Positions 1-7,896 of a stretch of DNA of 22,995 bases are shown here, piece by piece. The notes under the pieces were generated by a model. The model saw only the letters and a program-made list of their open reading frames with translations. It was not told the DNA's origin and searched no databases. Each line of letters begins with the position of its first letter. The first letter of the stretch is position 1. This DNA comes from Chloroflexota bacterium. GTDB lineage: Bacteria > Chloroflexota > Anaerolineae > Caldilineales > Caldilineaceae. The DNA lies in the NCBI GenBank assembly GCA_003577365.1, contig QEUY01000036.1, positions 1 through 22,995 of the forward strand, given 5' to 3'. A program made the translations under genes and the position numbers.

Positions 1-970
1 CTTCCGGATAAGCCGTGCGCAGCCGGTGGATCACATCCAGATAGGCCAGGGCCGGCTTGACCATCAGGAAGTCGGCGCCCTCCTGCACATCCAGCGCGGC
101 CTCGCGCAGCGCCTCGCGCGCGTTGGCCGGGTCCATCTGGTGCGTTTTGCGGTCGCCGAACTTGGGCGCGCCCTCGGCGGCATCGCGGAAAGGGCCGTAA
201 AAACCCGATGCGTACTTTACAGCATAGGACATGATCGGGATATGGCTGAAGTCGTGGGCGTCTAGCGTGGCGCGCAACGCAGCCACCATGCCGTCGATCA
301 TGCCGCTGGGCGCGACGATGTCCGCGCCCGCCCGCACATGCGACAGCGCCACCTCGCCCAAGACGGCGAGCGTTTCGTCATTCAGCACATAACCCTCTTC
401 CAAGTGGGCATGCGGCCGCGCCCCGCTGCCCTGGCCGGGCGCGCCCTGGTTGAGCAGCCCACAGTGACCGTGGTCGGTATACTCACACAGACAGACATCG
501 GTGATGACCACCATCTCGGGCACAGCCTGTTTGATCGCCGCAACCGCCTGTTGAACAATGCCGCCGGCGGCGAAGTTCTCTAGGCCGACCGGGTCTTTGG
601 CCGCCGGGATGCCGAAGAGCAGCACCGCCGGAATGCCCAACTCCGCGGCCGCGGTCGCAGTCCGGGCGGCGCGCTCCACCGAGAGCTGCGCCACGCCAGG
701 CATCGACGCGATCGGGCGTTCGACTCCTTGCCCATGCGCCACAAACAGCGGATAGATAAGGTCATCCGCGGCCAACTGAGTCTCGCGCACCATCGCCCGC
801 AGCGCAGGCGTGCGGCGCAAGCGGCGCGGGCGGATAGGCAATGCGCTGGCTGCACGCTGAACGGAGGATAGTGTCCTTCCCGCCATGGCTGTGCCGGCAG
901 CGGTTTGGCCTGCATTGATTATATCCGGCGTGATTTCGGTGATGTGAACTCCACTCACCATAGTATCCAT
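1..970 (-). CDS. hemB: Delta-aminolevulinic acid dehydratase (porphobilinogen synthase), 3'-truncated by the window edge
   Basis: Condenses two 5-aminolevulinate molecules to porphobilinogen in the cytoplasm, the second committed step of tetrapyrrole synthesis. The reading frame runs from an ATG at 970 down to base 1 without a stop, so the C-terminus lies outside the window. Visible family marks are RPRRLRRTPALR near the N-terminus, the zinc-type motif DVCLCEYTDHGHCG (Cys160, Cys162, Cys170) and the two active-site lysines in SYAVKYASGFYGP (Lys252) and FLMVKPALAY (Lys305). The cysteine triad indicates a zinc-dependent enzyme rather than the magnesium-only type. Start 970 has an AGGGA ribosome site about nine bases upstream and lies 4 bases after the hemCD stop, which suggests translational coupling. 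It gives an N-terminal extension of roughly 45-55 residues relative to typical HemB; an in-frame ATG at 886 is the alternative but lacks a clear ribosome site. Family assignment is secure; the exact start is not. Confidence 0.95.
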   Translation of the reverse strand, partial: MDTMVSGVHITEITPDIINAGQTAAGTAMAGRTLSSVQRAASALPIRPRRLRRTPALRAMVRETQLAADDLIYPLFVAHGQGVERPIASMPGVAQLSVERAARTATAAAELGIPAVLLFGIPAAKDPVGLENFAAGGIVQQAVAAIKQAVPEMVVITDVCLCEYTDHGHCGLLNQGAPGQGSGARPHAHLEEGYVLNDETLAVLGEVALSHVRAGADIVAPSGMIDGMVAALRATLDAHDFSHIPIMSYAVKYASGFYGPFRDAAEGAPKFGDRKTHQMDPANAREALREAALDVQEGADFLMVKPALAYLDVIHRLRTAYPE

Positions 971-974
971 CTGG

Positions 975-2681
975 CTAACTCCCTGTAAAGTGTTCGACCA
1001 GCGCCGCTACGATCCCCACCATGGTATGCTCCGCCGCTACAATCTGCGGCGTGTAGCCCAGTTCCTGCACCGCGGCCGCAGTGACCGGACCAATACATAC
1101 AATGACGCTGTGCTGCAGGTGCTCGCGGATCTGGACATCCCCCGCGGCCGCCGCGGCAAAGCCGCGTGCCGTGGAACCACTGGTAAAGAGGATCGCATCC
1201 CACCCCTGGCGCAGCGTATTCAGAATATCGGGGGCCAACGGCGCATCCGTGGTGGTATAGACCGGGATGTCGTCGACGCGCGCCCCGCGCGCGGCCAACT
1301 GCTCTCGCACCTGGGCGCGGCCAATGGCCGAGCGCGGCAGCAGCACGGCGTCCCCTGGCACTAACGGCAGCTCCGCGACCAGGGCATCGCCATGCGCTTG
1401 GCTGGGCACGAAGTCGACCTGAATCCCCTGTGCAACCAGCGCCGCGGCGCTGGCCGGCCCCACGGCGGCGATGCGCAGGCCGGGCGGGCGACGCTCGCGC
1501 AGCAGCCGTGCGCCAGGGCGAGCGCAGACAACCTCGACGGCGTTGGCGCTAGTGAAGAGCAGCCAAGCGTATTGATCCAGCCTCTCAAGGGCGGCATCCA
1601 GTCTGCGGCTGTCCGCCGGCGCTTCGATCTGCGCCGAAGGTGCGAGGATGACTGCTGCGCCCTGTTCACGCAGCAGTGCAGCCAGTTCCTCAGCCTGCGG
1701 CTTGGGACGGGTGACGACCACGCGCTTCCCAGCCAAGGCGGGCGGTATGCGTGCGGCCAACACCTGATCCGCGCCTTGGCAGCGCAGCTCCGCCGCGACC
1801 TGTGCCGCCACCTGGTCGCTTTCTGTGCCGGTCGCGCTGGCCTCGGCCACAAAGGCCCCGTCGGTGCTGGCAACGCGCGCCCGCAGTTGGAGGATCGCCC
1901 CATCGCCTGTGACCTCGGCATAGGCGGCTATCGGCGCAGAACAGCCACCCCCCAACAGCCAGAGCAGATGGCGCTCGGCACGCGTGGCCCGCTCGACGGC
2001 GGGTTCGGCGATGCCGTCCAGCAGCGCACGGATGCGCGTATCGCCGGCTCGGCACTGCACCCCCAGCGCCCCTTGGCCCGGCGCGGGCAGCATAACATCC
2101 AGCGCCAACCATTGGCTGATCTGCCCATCCAGTCCCAACCGGCGCAGCCCGGCGCCGGCCAGCACCGCCGCATGGTACTCCCCTTCCAGCACTTTGCGAA
2201 TCCGCGTATCGACATTGCCGCGGATGGGTCGGACCGTCAGGTCGGGCCGATAGGCGAGCAGTTGAGCTTGGCGGCGCAGGCTGCTGGTGCCCACCACTGC
2301 GCCCGGCGGCAGGGTCTCTAGCGTCCAGCCGTTGCGCGCCACCAGCGCGTCACGCACATCTTCACGGCTGAGCACGGCCCCCACCATCAGCCCCGGCGCA
2401 TCGTCGACAGGCAGATCTTTGAGCGAATGCACCGCGATGTCGATCTCGCCGCGGCGCAGCGCCTCTTCCAGCTCGGCGGTAAACAGCCCCTTGCCGCCGA
2501 TTTCTGGCAGTGGTCGATCGAGCCGCCGGTCGCCCTGTGTGACTATGCGAACTAACTCGCAGCGGACCTCTGGGCGAGAGGTCTCGATCAGGCGCGCGAC
2601 ATGCTCGCTTTGCCAAAGCGCGAGTTTAGAGGCGCGCGTGCCAATGCGCACGGCGGAGTCAGAGGGCTGGAGTAGCGTCAT
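975..2681 (-). CDS. hemCD: Fused hydroxymethylbilane synthase / uroporphyrinogen-III synthase
   Basis: One 568-residue polypeptide carries two consecutive tetrapyrrole enzymes. Residues about 11-310 are porphobilinogen deaminase (HemC): RIGTRASKLALWQ at the N-terminus, catalytic Asp89 in VHSLKDLP, the phosphate-binding GTSSLRRQAQL segment near 131, and Cys247 in LGGGCSAP, which carries the dipyrromethane cofactor. Residues about 318-568 are uroporphyrinogen-III synthase (HemD), starting GKRVVVTRPKPQAEEL, with the family's LLFTSANAV and ILFTSGSTARGF segments. All key HemC residues are present. The fusion could pass the labile linear hydroxymethylbilane directly to the cyclising domain (inference). 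The gene starts 23 bases inside the end of hemA and ends 4 bases before hemB, so the three are almost certainly one transcript. No clear ribosome site precedes the ATG at 2681; an in-frame GTG near 2651 would remove ten residues. HemC-HemD fusions are known in some bacterial groups. Confidence 0.95.
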   Translation of the reverse strand: MTLLQPSDSAVRIGTRASKLALWQSEHVARLIETSRPEVRCELVRIVTQGDRRLDRPLPEIGGKGLFTAELEEALRRGEIDIAVHSLKDLPVDDAPGLMVGAVLSREDVRDALVARNGWTLETLPPGAVVGTSSLRRQAQLLAYRPDLTVRPIRGNVDTRIRKVLEGEYHAAVLAGAGLRRLGLDGQISQWLALDVMLPAPGQGALGVQCRAGDTRIRALLDGIAEPAVERATRAERHLLWLLGGGCSAPIAAYAEVTGDGAILQLRARVASTDGAFVAEASATGTESDQVAAQVAAELRCQGADQVLAARIPPALAGKRVVVTRPKPQAEELAALLREQGAAVILAPSAQIEAPADSRRLDAALERLDQYAWLLFTSANAVEVVCARPGARLLRERRPPGLRIAAVGPASAAALVAQGIQVDFVPSQAHGDALVAELPLVPGDAVLLPRSAIGRAQVREQLAARGARVDDIPVYTTTDAPLAPDILNTLRQGWDAILFTSGSTARGFAAAAAGDVQIREHLQHSVIVCIGPVTAAAVQELGYTPQIVAAEHTMVGIVAALVEHFTGS

Positions 2682-4080
2682 GAGGAACGTGCGGTTCGGT
2701 TTCTAGGCCAAAGAGAGCGCGGATGGTCGCAGCTTGCTCGTCCACCTGGCCCGCCTCAGCCGGACCGGCGTGGGCCAAGGCCTTGATATGCATGGTCGGC
2801 TCGTGCAGCAGCTTGTTGACCAAGGCGCGCGTGAGGTGATCCAACTGCGTGCGGGTGCTGTCGTCCACGTCACCCAAAAAACGCAGGGTGCGCGCCATCT
2901 CTTGGCGGCGGATCTGCTCCGCCTTCAGCCGCAGTTCGACCACCAATGGCCGTATGCTGAGGTCGCGCATCGCCTGCTCCCACTCGTCCAGCACTGCATC
3001 AATCAGGCTTTCGACGGCGGGAACCGACCGGCGGCGCGCCGCCAGCCCTTGATCTAACTGTTCCTGTAGATCGTCGAGGTCGATCAGGATCATCCCAGGC
3101 AGGTGACGAATCGCCGGGTCGACGTCGCGCGGCAGCGCGAGATCGACCAACACCTTGACGCATGTCGCCGCGTCGGATAGGTGGGTCAGCAGTTCCGGCG
3201 AGATGACAAAGCCAGGCGCGCGCGTGGCGCAAAAGACAATATCCGCCTGCGCCACGGCGGTGGGCAGTTGGTCGAGCGCCAGCGCCTGCCATCCCGGATC
3301 TGCAAGCAGCGCTTGGGCACGGGCCACGGTGCGGTTGACGACGGTGACCTGGCGCGCCTGGCGGCTGTGCAGCACCTTAAGCGCCAGCCGCGCCATCTCC
3401 CCTGCCCCGACCACCACAATGCGTCGATCCGCCAAGCTCCCGGCGTATGCCTCCGCCGCGGCCAGCGCAACCGAACTCATGGTGACGGCACGCGTGCCGA
3501 TCGGGGTCTCGTGCCGGGCGCGCCGTCCGGCACGGATCGCAGTGCGCATCAGCAGCGAGAGCACAGGCCCGACTGTCCCTTGTGCCACGCCTGTCGTATA
3601 GGCGCTGCCGATCTGGCCCTGGATCTGCGCCTCGCCTAGGATCAGCGAATCTAGACCGGCTGCAACCTGGCATAGATGGCGCGCCGCATCGCGCCCGGTA
3701 TAGCGAAACAACCGTGGCGCATACTCCCCTGCCGGCGCATCCAGCGCCGCCTGCAGCGCGGCCTGCACCTCGCCCAGCGCCTCCTCAACCGAGTGGGTGG
3801 TCGCGGCATAAAGCTCCCAGCGGTTGCAGGTCGTCACCAAGGCCCACTCCGTGATGGAGGGACAGGCCGGACCGAGCTGCGCGACCCAGTCAGATTCAAG
3901 GGCGGATAGCCGCTCGCGAAATTCCACCGGCGCCGTGCGATAGCTGACACCCACACATAGGACATCGGGCACATCCCCCACGCGCGCCGGTCGATCGAGT
4001 GTGGTTGGTTGAACAGGCAGCCGTGTCACAGGTAGCTTTCCGATTTGACAGAGACAGAAATTGTGCGTAAATCTATGCAA
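2659..4080 (-). CDS. hemA: Glutamyl-tRNA reductase with N-terminal extension
   Basis: Reduces glutamyl-tRNA(Glu) to glutamate-1-semialdehyde with NADPH, the entry step of the C5 route to tetrapyrroles. The 473-residue product has the family start VLCVGVSYRTAPVEFRERL (about 40-58), the catalytic cysteine in TTCNR (Cys85), the SLILGEAQIQGQI segment, the NADPH-binding VVVGAGEMARLAL and the C-terminal helical dimerisation region. From the ATG at 4080 there are about 39 residues before the usual family start. That ATG has a GAGG ribosome site five bases upstream and lies just inside the transcript predicted from the promoter at 4101-4129, which supports the long form. Internal GTG codons close to the usual start remain possible. 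It is the first gene of hemA-hemCD-hemB, and its 3' end overlaps hemCD by 23 bases. No hemL is seen in the window. Confidence 0.96.
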   Translation of the reverse strand: MHRFTHNFCLCQIGKLPVTRLPVQPTTLDRPARVGDVPDVLCVGVSYRTAPVEFRERLSALESDWVAQLGPACPSITEWALVTTCNRWELYAATTHSVEEALGEVQAALQAALDAPAGEYAPRLFRYTGRDAARHLCQVAAGLDSLILGEAQIQGQIGSAYTTGVAQGTVGPVLSLLMRTAIRAGRRARHETPIGTRAVTMSSVALAAAEAYAGSLADRRIVVVGAGEMARLALKVLHSRQARQVTVVNRTVARAQALLADPGWQALALDQLPTAVAQADIVFCATRAPGFVISPELLTHLSDAATCVKVLVDLALPRDVDPAIRHLPGMILIDLDDLQEQLDQGLAARRRSVPAVESLIDAVLDEWEQAMRDLSIRPLVVELRLKAEQIRRQEMARTLRFLGDVDDSTRTQLDHLTRALVNKLLHEPTMHIKALAHAGPAEAGQVDEQAATIRALFGLETEPHVPHDATPAL

Positions 4081-4100
4081 ACCTCAGCGAAACTGCTGAC

Positions 4101-4129
4101 AGTGTACCCAAGGCCGGCAGGCACGTCAA
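4101..4129 (-). promoter_or_regulatory. Probable housekeeping-sigma promoter of hemA operon
   Basis: On the minus strand TTGACG (4129-4124) and TACACT (4106-4101) are separated by exactly 17 bases, a near-consensus -35/-10 pair. Transcription would begin near 4094, giving a leader of about 14 bases before the hemA ATG at 4080 that still includes the GAGG ribosome site at 4085-4082. This is read from sequence only; no start-site data are available. Confidence 0.65.
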
Positions 4130-4216
4130 ATCACCTTAACTTCGTTTAACCGCCGGCATAGCCCCGGTAAACCCGGCTACGCCAGTTCCACAGGTGTACA
4201 GAACCCGCAGCCGGTT

Positions 4217-4246
4217 TTGGGAGTGGCGGCGCGCCTCTGGTAGACT
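4217..4246 (+). promoter_or_regulatory. Possible promoter of the thrH-flavodoxin group
   Basis: TTGGGA (4217-4222) and TAGACT (4241-4246) are 18 bases apart, and TGG directly before the -10 makes an extended -10 form. Transcription would begin near 4253, about 75 bases before the thrH ATG. It is back to back with the hemA promoter, with about 90 bases between the two -35 elements. Both hexamers deviate from consensus, so this is moderate evidence. Confidence 0.4.
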
Positions 4247-4327
4247 CTGGAGGATCATATTGTTCAGGGTCCTTTTGTACCAGCTTTACGCCATGTAGTG
4301 GCCCCAACGAATGTAAGCAAGTGAGCC

Positions 4328-4966
4328 ATGGACTATCGACAACCGCCGCTGCTCGCAACCGACCTCGAAGGCATCCTCCTCCCGGAGATCTGGATCGCAG
4401 TGGCGGAACGAACGGGGATCGCACAACTGCGCCTGACCACGCGCGACGTCGCCGACTATGACGAACTCATGCGAATGCGGCTTGATATCCTACGCGACCA
4501 CAATCTGCGCCTGGCCGACATTCAAGCCATTATCGCCGAGATGGATGTGCTCCCCGGCGCCTACGATTTTCTGACCTGGGCACGGGCGCAAGCTCCGCTG
4601 ATCATCATTACCGACAGCTTCTATGAGTTGCTTGCGCCCTTTTTGCCCAAACTGGACTATACCATGGTCTTCGCCCATTCGCTGGTGGTCGACAGCCGCG
4701 GGATGCTCGCCGGCTACCGGCTGCGCGTGGTCGACGGCAAACGCAAGGCGCTGCACTCATTTCGCGAACTGGGTTTTCGCACAATGGCGGTTGGCGACTC
4801 CTACAACGATATCGGCATGCTTGAGGCTGCCGACGTGGGCGTGCTCTTTCGCCCGCCCGACAACGTCTGTCGCGACTATCCCGCATTGCCCGTCACGCGT
4901 GACTATCCTGCGCTGCAGCAGAAGATCACGGATTTTGTGCACGCCGCGCCGCCTACTGCACCCTAG
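4328..4966 (+). CDS. thrH: ThrH-type HAD phosphatase (phosphoserine phosphatase / phosphoserine:homoserine phosphotransferase)
   Basis: Small cytoplasmic HAD-superfamily enzyme. Pseudomonas ThrH hydrolyses phosphoserine and can transfer the phosphate to homoserine, linking serine and threonine synthesis. The 212-residue length fits the family (about 205), and the sequence matches ThrH from memory along its length, including PEIWIAVAERTGI, TTRDVADYDELM and the DSFYE motif. HAD motifs: nucleophile Asp12 with Glu14 in the ThrH-specific DLEGILLPE (ordinary HAD proteins have DxDG), Ser97 in TDSFYE, lysines 138/140 in DGKRKAL, and Asp157/Asp161 in GDSYNDIGML. It is the first gene of the plus-strand group divergent from hemA. 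The ribosome site is weak. Whether this protein is mainly a phosphatase or also a phosphotransferase cannot be told from sequence. Confidence 0.9.
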   Translation: MDYRQPPLLATDLEGILLPEIWIAVAERTGIAQLRLTTRDVADYDELMRMRLDILRDHNLRLADIQAIIAEMDVLPGAYDFLTWARAQAPLIIITDSFYELLAPFLPKLDYTMVFAHSLVVDSRGMLAGYRLRVVDGKRKALHSFRELGFRTMAVGDSYNDIGMLEAADVGVLFRPPDNVCRDYPALPVTRDYPALQQKITDFVHAAPPTAP

Positions 4967-5073
4967 GCAGCGCGGCCAATACCATCTTGCCGACCGGCAC
5001 GCGCCTTACAGACTGGCGCGGCCCGCCTGCGTAGAGTGACAATGATGGACTAGCGGTCGCGAGAGCTGTACCC

Positions 5074-5598
5074 ATGATCGGCCTTTTTTTCGGAAGCAGC
5101 ACCGGAGCGACAGCCGCCGCCGCCCAGTTGATCCAGAGCGCGTTTGTCCGCCGTTTCGGGGTCGAGGTGGAATTGTTCGACGTGGCCGACTATTTCCTGG
5201 AAGAGATGGCTGGCTTTGACTATTTGATTGTGGGAATTCCCACCTGGAACATTGGCCAGTTGCAGCGCGATTGGGAGAACGTGATTGAAGAGTTCGACGA
5301 ACTCGACCTGAGCGGCAAGCACGCCGCGCTCTTTGGGCTGGGCGACCAGGCCGGATACCCCGGCTCGTTTGTCGACGCCATGATCTTCTTGGCTGATCTG
5401 CTGGAGGCACGCGGCGCAACGCTCGCCGGAGCATGGCCTACCGACGGGTACACGTTTATCCGCTCCTGGGCCGTGCGCGATGGCCGCTTCGTCGGGCTGG
5501 TGCTGGACGAAGACAACCAGCCGGAGTTGACCCCCGGCCGCGTCGAGGCCTGGGTGAGCCAGTTGGGCCGCGAATGGATGCTGGCGCCTGCTGGCTAG
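5074..5598 (+). CDS. fldA: Long-chain flavodoxin
   Basis: FMN-binding cytoplasmic one-electron carrier of 174 residues, the size of long-chain flavodoxins. The phosphate-binding loop SSTGAT is at residues 8-13. PTWNIGQLQRDW (56-67) supplies the aromatic FMN-stacking tryptophan, and GLGDQAGYPGSF (88-99) is the second isoalloxazine loop. Acidic clusters such as EEFDELDL are typical of partner-binding surfaces. It lies 107 bases after thrH and 44 bases before a small membrane protein gene, all on the plus strand. Flavodoxin commonly replaces ferredoxin under iron limitation. The next recognisable genes downstream are a ferric-type ABC importer, which makes an iron-related role attractive but unproven; I saw no Fur-like palindrome upstream. 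Ribosome site weak (GAGAG about 11 bases before the ATG). Confidence 0.93.
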   Translation: MIGLFFGSSTGATAAAAQLIQSAFVRRFGVEVELFDVADYFLEEMAGFDYLIVGIPTWNIGQLQRDWENVIEEFDELDLSGKHAALFGLGDQAGYPGSFVDAMIFLADLLEARGATLAGAWPTDGYTFIRSWAVRDGRFVGLVLDEDNQPELTPGRVEAWVSQLGREWMLAPAG

Positions 5599-5608
5599 AG
5601 GACGGCCC

Positions 5609-5650
5609 ATGAAGCCAAATGATTGGATGAAGCACACGCACCATGTCTGA
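5609..5650 (+). other. Possible 13-codon leader ORF overlapping the membrane protein start
   Basis: ATG at 5609 opens MKPNDWMKHTHHV and ends with TGA at 5648-5650, eight bases inside the membrane protein gene (ATG 5643). GAGGA lies just upstream, better than the ribosome site of the membrane protein itself. It may act only to deliver ribosomes to the following start. No similarity recognised; chance is a serious alternative. Confidence 0.3.
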
Positions 5651-6143
5651 AACCGGTTCCACGCCCTTGCCCGCAACGGCATCACCAGAATCATCACCAC
5701 TGGACAGCCTGTGGGTCAACGTCATCAGTCCCATCGGCTACATCTTGGCGGTCTCCTATCCTGTCCTTGCGCTTTCGACCGGGGCACGCGCCCTCTATCA
5801 GCTATTCATTCGCCAGGACATCACCTACTATCCGCCGGTGATCATGAGCGGCGTGGCCGCGCTCTGCTATCTGACGGCCACGCTCGGTTTCGCCTATCGC
5901 AGGCGCTGGACCTGGTGGCTCTCGGTGGTGGTCTTGGCCTTTGAGACCACCTTGACATTGGTGGTGGGCATCTGGAGCTTTGTCGACCCGCCCGTCGTGG
6001 GGCGCACCGTCTGGCGCCATTTTGGCCAAGATTATGGGTACTTCCCGGCCTTCCAGCCTGTGCTGGGCTTGGCCTGGTTGCTGTGGCCGCAGACCCTGCG
6101 CGCCTATGGCATCGTGCGCTCGCCCCGCCGTCCTGATGCTTGA
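5643..6143 (+). CDS. Small integral membrane protein of unknown function, four predicted helices
   Basis: I do not recognise a family. The 166-residue protein has a polar Ser/Pro-rich N-terminus (about 1-22) followed by four hydrophobic stretches at roughly 27-46, 64-84, 90-112 and 134-150. They are separated by short polar loops, including a basic RRRW before the third segment. There are no cysteines arranged for cofactor binding and no recognisable catalytic motif. It lies between flavodoxin and the ABC importer on the same strand. The ATG at 5643 lacks a good ribosome site but overlaps a possible 13-codon leader ORF (5609-5650) that has one, so translation may be coupled. Codon use looks like that of its neighbours, which supports a real gene. 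Confidence 0.75.
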   Translation: MSETGSTPLPATASPESSPLDSLWVNVISPIGYILAVSYPVLALSTGARALYQLFIRQDITYYPPVIMSGVAALCYLTATLGFAYRRRWTWWLSVVVLAFETTLTLVVGIWSFVDPPVVGRTVWRHFGQDYGYFPAFQPVLGLAWLLWPQTLRAYGIVRSPRRPDA

Positions 6144-6148
6144 GCTTC

Positions 6149-6229
6149 TGTGTGAGTCTGTTTGTGTGAGTCTGTATACGCCGATGGGTGGAGGTCGCCG
6201 ACTTCCCTTGATCTCGATACCCTTGATCT
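6149..6229 (+). repeat. Two short tandem direct repeats between membrane protein gene and ABC permease
   Basis: TGTGTGAGTCTGT occurs at 6149-6161 and again at 6163-6175 (period 14). CCCTTGATCT occurs at 6205-6214 and 6220-6229 (period 15). Both pairs lie in the 94-base gap ahead of the ABC permease, close to where a promoter or operator would be. No clear -35/-10 pair was found here. Confidence 0.6.
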
Positions 6230-6237
6230 GATAGCCT

Positions 6238-7896
6238 GTGAGAGTTTGGCCTTTTCACGTCTCTGATTTCACTTCTGTTCGCCATGCGGCGCGCATATCC
6301 GCATGGCCGGCGGCCCGTCCCCCGGCCTCACCCGGACGCCTGGCCCTGGCCCTGCTCGCCGGGCTGATCGCGCTCCTCATGTTGTTGCCGCTGGCCTACC
6401 TGTTGCTGCGCGCGTCTGCCGTCGGCCCTGCCGACGCGGCGCGGCTCCTGCTGCGCCCCCAGACCTTGACCGTCGTCGGCAACAGCCTGCTGCTGGCCGG
6501 TTTGGTGACGTTGCTTTCGTTCATCATCAGCTTGCCATTGGCCTGGCTCACCGTGCGCTCCGACCTGCCTGGCCGGCAGATCTGGAGTGTGTTGGCGGCG
6601 CTGCCCTTGGTTATCCCCAGCTTTGTGGGCAGCTATGCCCTGGTCGCCATGATGGGGCCGCGCGGCATGGTGCAGGGTTGGCTGGAACCGTTGGGAGTGG
6701 CGCGCCTGCCGTCGATCTATGGCTTGCCTGGCGCGACCTGGGCGCTGACGATCTTTACCTACCCCTATCTCTTCCTGAGCATCCGCGCCGGGCTGCGTAA
6801 CCTGGACCCTGCCTTGGAGGAAGCTGCGCGCAGCATGGGCTATAGCCCCTGGCGCGCATTCTGGCGCGTCACCCTGCCCACGCTGCGCCCCGCCATCACC
6901 GCGGGCGCGATCCTGGTCTCGCTCTATGTCCTGAGCGACTTTGGCGCGGTGTCGATCCTGCGCTTCAACAGCTTCACCCGCGCGATCTATGTCCAATACA
7001 TGAGCAGTTTTGATCGCAGCCTCGCCTCGCTCCTGGCCCTGGTGTTGGTCGGGATCGCCTTGCTGCTGTTGACGGCCGCGCAGCGTGTGCAGGGGCGGGG
7101 GCGCTATCACCGCGCCGGCGTCGGCGCACGGCGGCTGCCGCGCCCGGTGGCCTTGGGCCGCTGGAAGTGGCTCGCCCTGGCCTACTGCCTCACGGTCGTG
7201 GTCGCCGCCCTGGTGCTGCCCACCGGGGTGATCGCCTATTGGCTTGTGCGCGGGCTGCGGGCGGGCGAATCGCTGCTGCCGGTCTGGCAGTCGCTCGCCA
7301 ACAGTGTCCAGGCCGCCACGCTGGCCGCCATCGCCGGGATCACGCTGGCCCTGCCCGTGGGCTATCTGGCCGTGCGTTTCCCCGGTCGCTATAGCGGCTG
7401 GGTAGACCGCGCCGTCTACCTGAGCAACGGCCTGCCGGGCATTGTCCTGGCCCTCAGCCTGGTCTTTTTTGGGGCAAACTATGCGCCCCTGATCTATCAG
7501 ACGCTGGTCATGCTGGTCTTTGCCTATGTCGTCCGCTTCTTGCCCGAAGCCGTGGCGACCGTGCGCGCTGGGTTGCTTCAGATCAGCCCGCGCCTCGAGG
7601 AAGCGGCGCGCAGCCTGGGCCTAAGCCGGCGGCAAGCCATCCTGCGCGTCACCATCCCGCTCCTGCAGCCGGGGATTTGGGCCGGGTTCGCCCTGGTGTT
7701 CCTCAGCACAATCAAAGAACTGCCCGTGACGCTGCTGCTCGGCCCCGCCGGCTACTCGACGCTCGCCACGCAGATCTGGTCGGCGACCGGCGAAGCATTT
7801 TTCACGCGCGCCGCCGCGCCTGCGCTCATCCTCTTGGCCGTGTCGGCCCTGAGTATCTTCCTCATCTTGGGCCAGGAAGAGCGGGCTGTACCATGA
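6238..7896 (+). CDS. ABC transporter permease, fused two-domain ferric-iron/thiamine type
   Basis: Inner-membrane permease of 552 residues with two BPD-type domains in tandem, the arrangement of FbpB/SfuB and ThiP. Domain 1 covers about 32-285 and domain 2 about 310-545, each with around six hydrophobic helices. Each has the cytoplasmic EAA loop that docks on the ATPase: EEAARSMGYSPWRAFWRV (about 193-211) and EEAARSLGLSRRQAILRV (about 453-471). The GTG at 6238 is the only reasonable start, because an in-frame TAG lies at 6232-6234; the ribosome site is poor. Its stop overlaps the ATPase start as ATGA (7893-7896), a classic coupled pair. No periplasmic or lipoprotein binding protein is encoded on either side within the window. 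Fused permeases of this size favour ferric iron as substrate, with thiamine, phosphonate or others possible. Confidence 0.88.
   Translation: MRVWPFHVSDFTSVRHAARISAWPAARPPASPGRLALALLAGLIALLMLLPLAYLLLRASAVGPADAARLLLRPQTLTVVGNSLLLAGLVTLLSFIISLPLAWLTVRSDLPGRQIWSVLAALPLVIPSFVGSYALVAMMGPRGMVQGWLEPLGVARLPSIYGLPGATWALTIFTYPYLFLSIRAGLRNLDPALEEAARSMGYSPWRAFWRVTLPTLRPAITAGAILVSLYVLSDFGAVSILRFNSFTRAIYVQYMSSFDRSLASLLALVLVGIALLLLTAAQRVQGRGRYHRAGVGARRLPRPVALGRWKWLALAYCLTVVVAALVLPTGVIAYWLVRGLRAGESLLPVWQSLANSVQAATLAAIAGITLALPVGYLAVRFPGRYSGWVDRAVYLSNGLPGIVLALSLVFFGANYAPLIYQTLVMLVFAYVVRFLPEAVATVRAGLLQISPRLEEAARSLGLSRRQAILRVTIPLLQPGIWAGFALVFLSTIKELPVTLLLGPAGYSTLATQIWSATGEAFFTRAAAPALILLAVSALSIFLILGQEERAVP

Noticed and set aside
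7677..7892. Longer N-terminus for the ABC ATPase
   Set aside because: The additional frame is out of frame inside the permease gene, has no family similarity, and the ATG at 7893 overlaps the permease stop as expected for a coupled pair.
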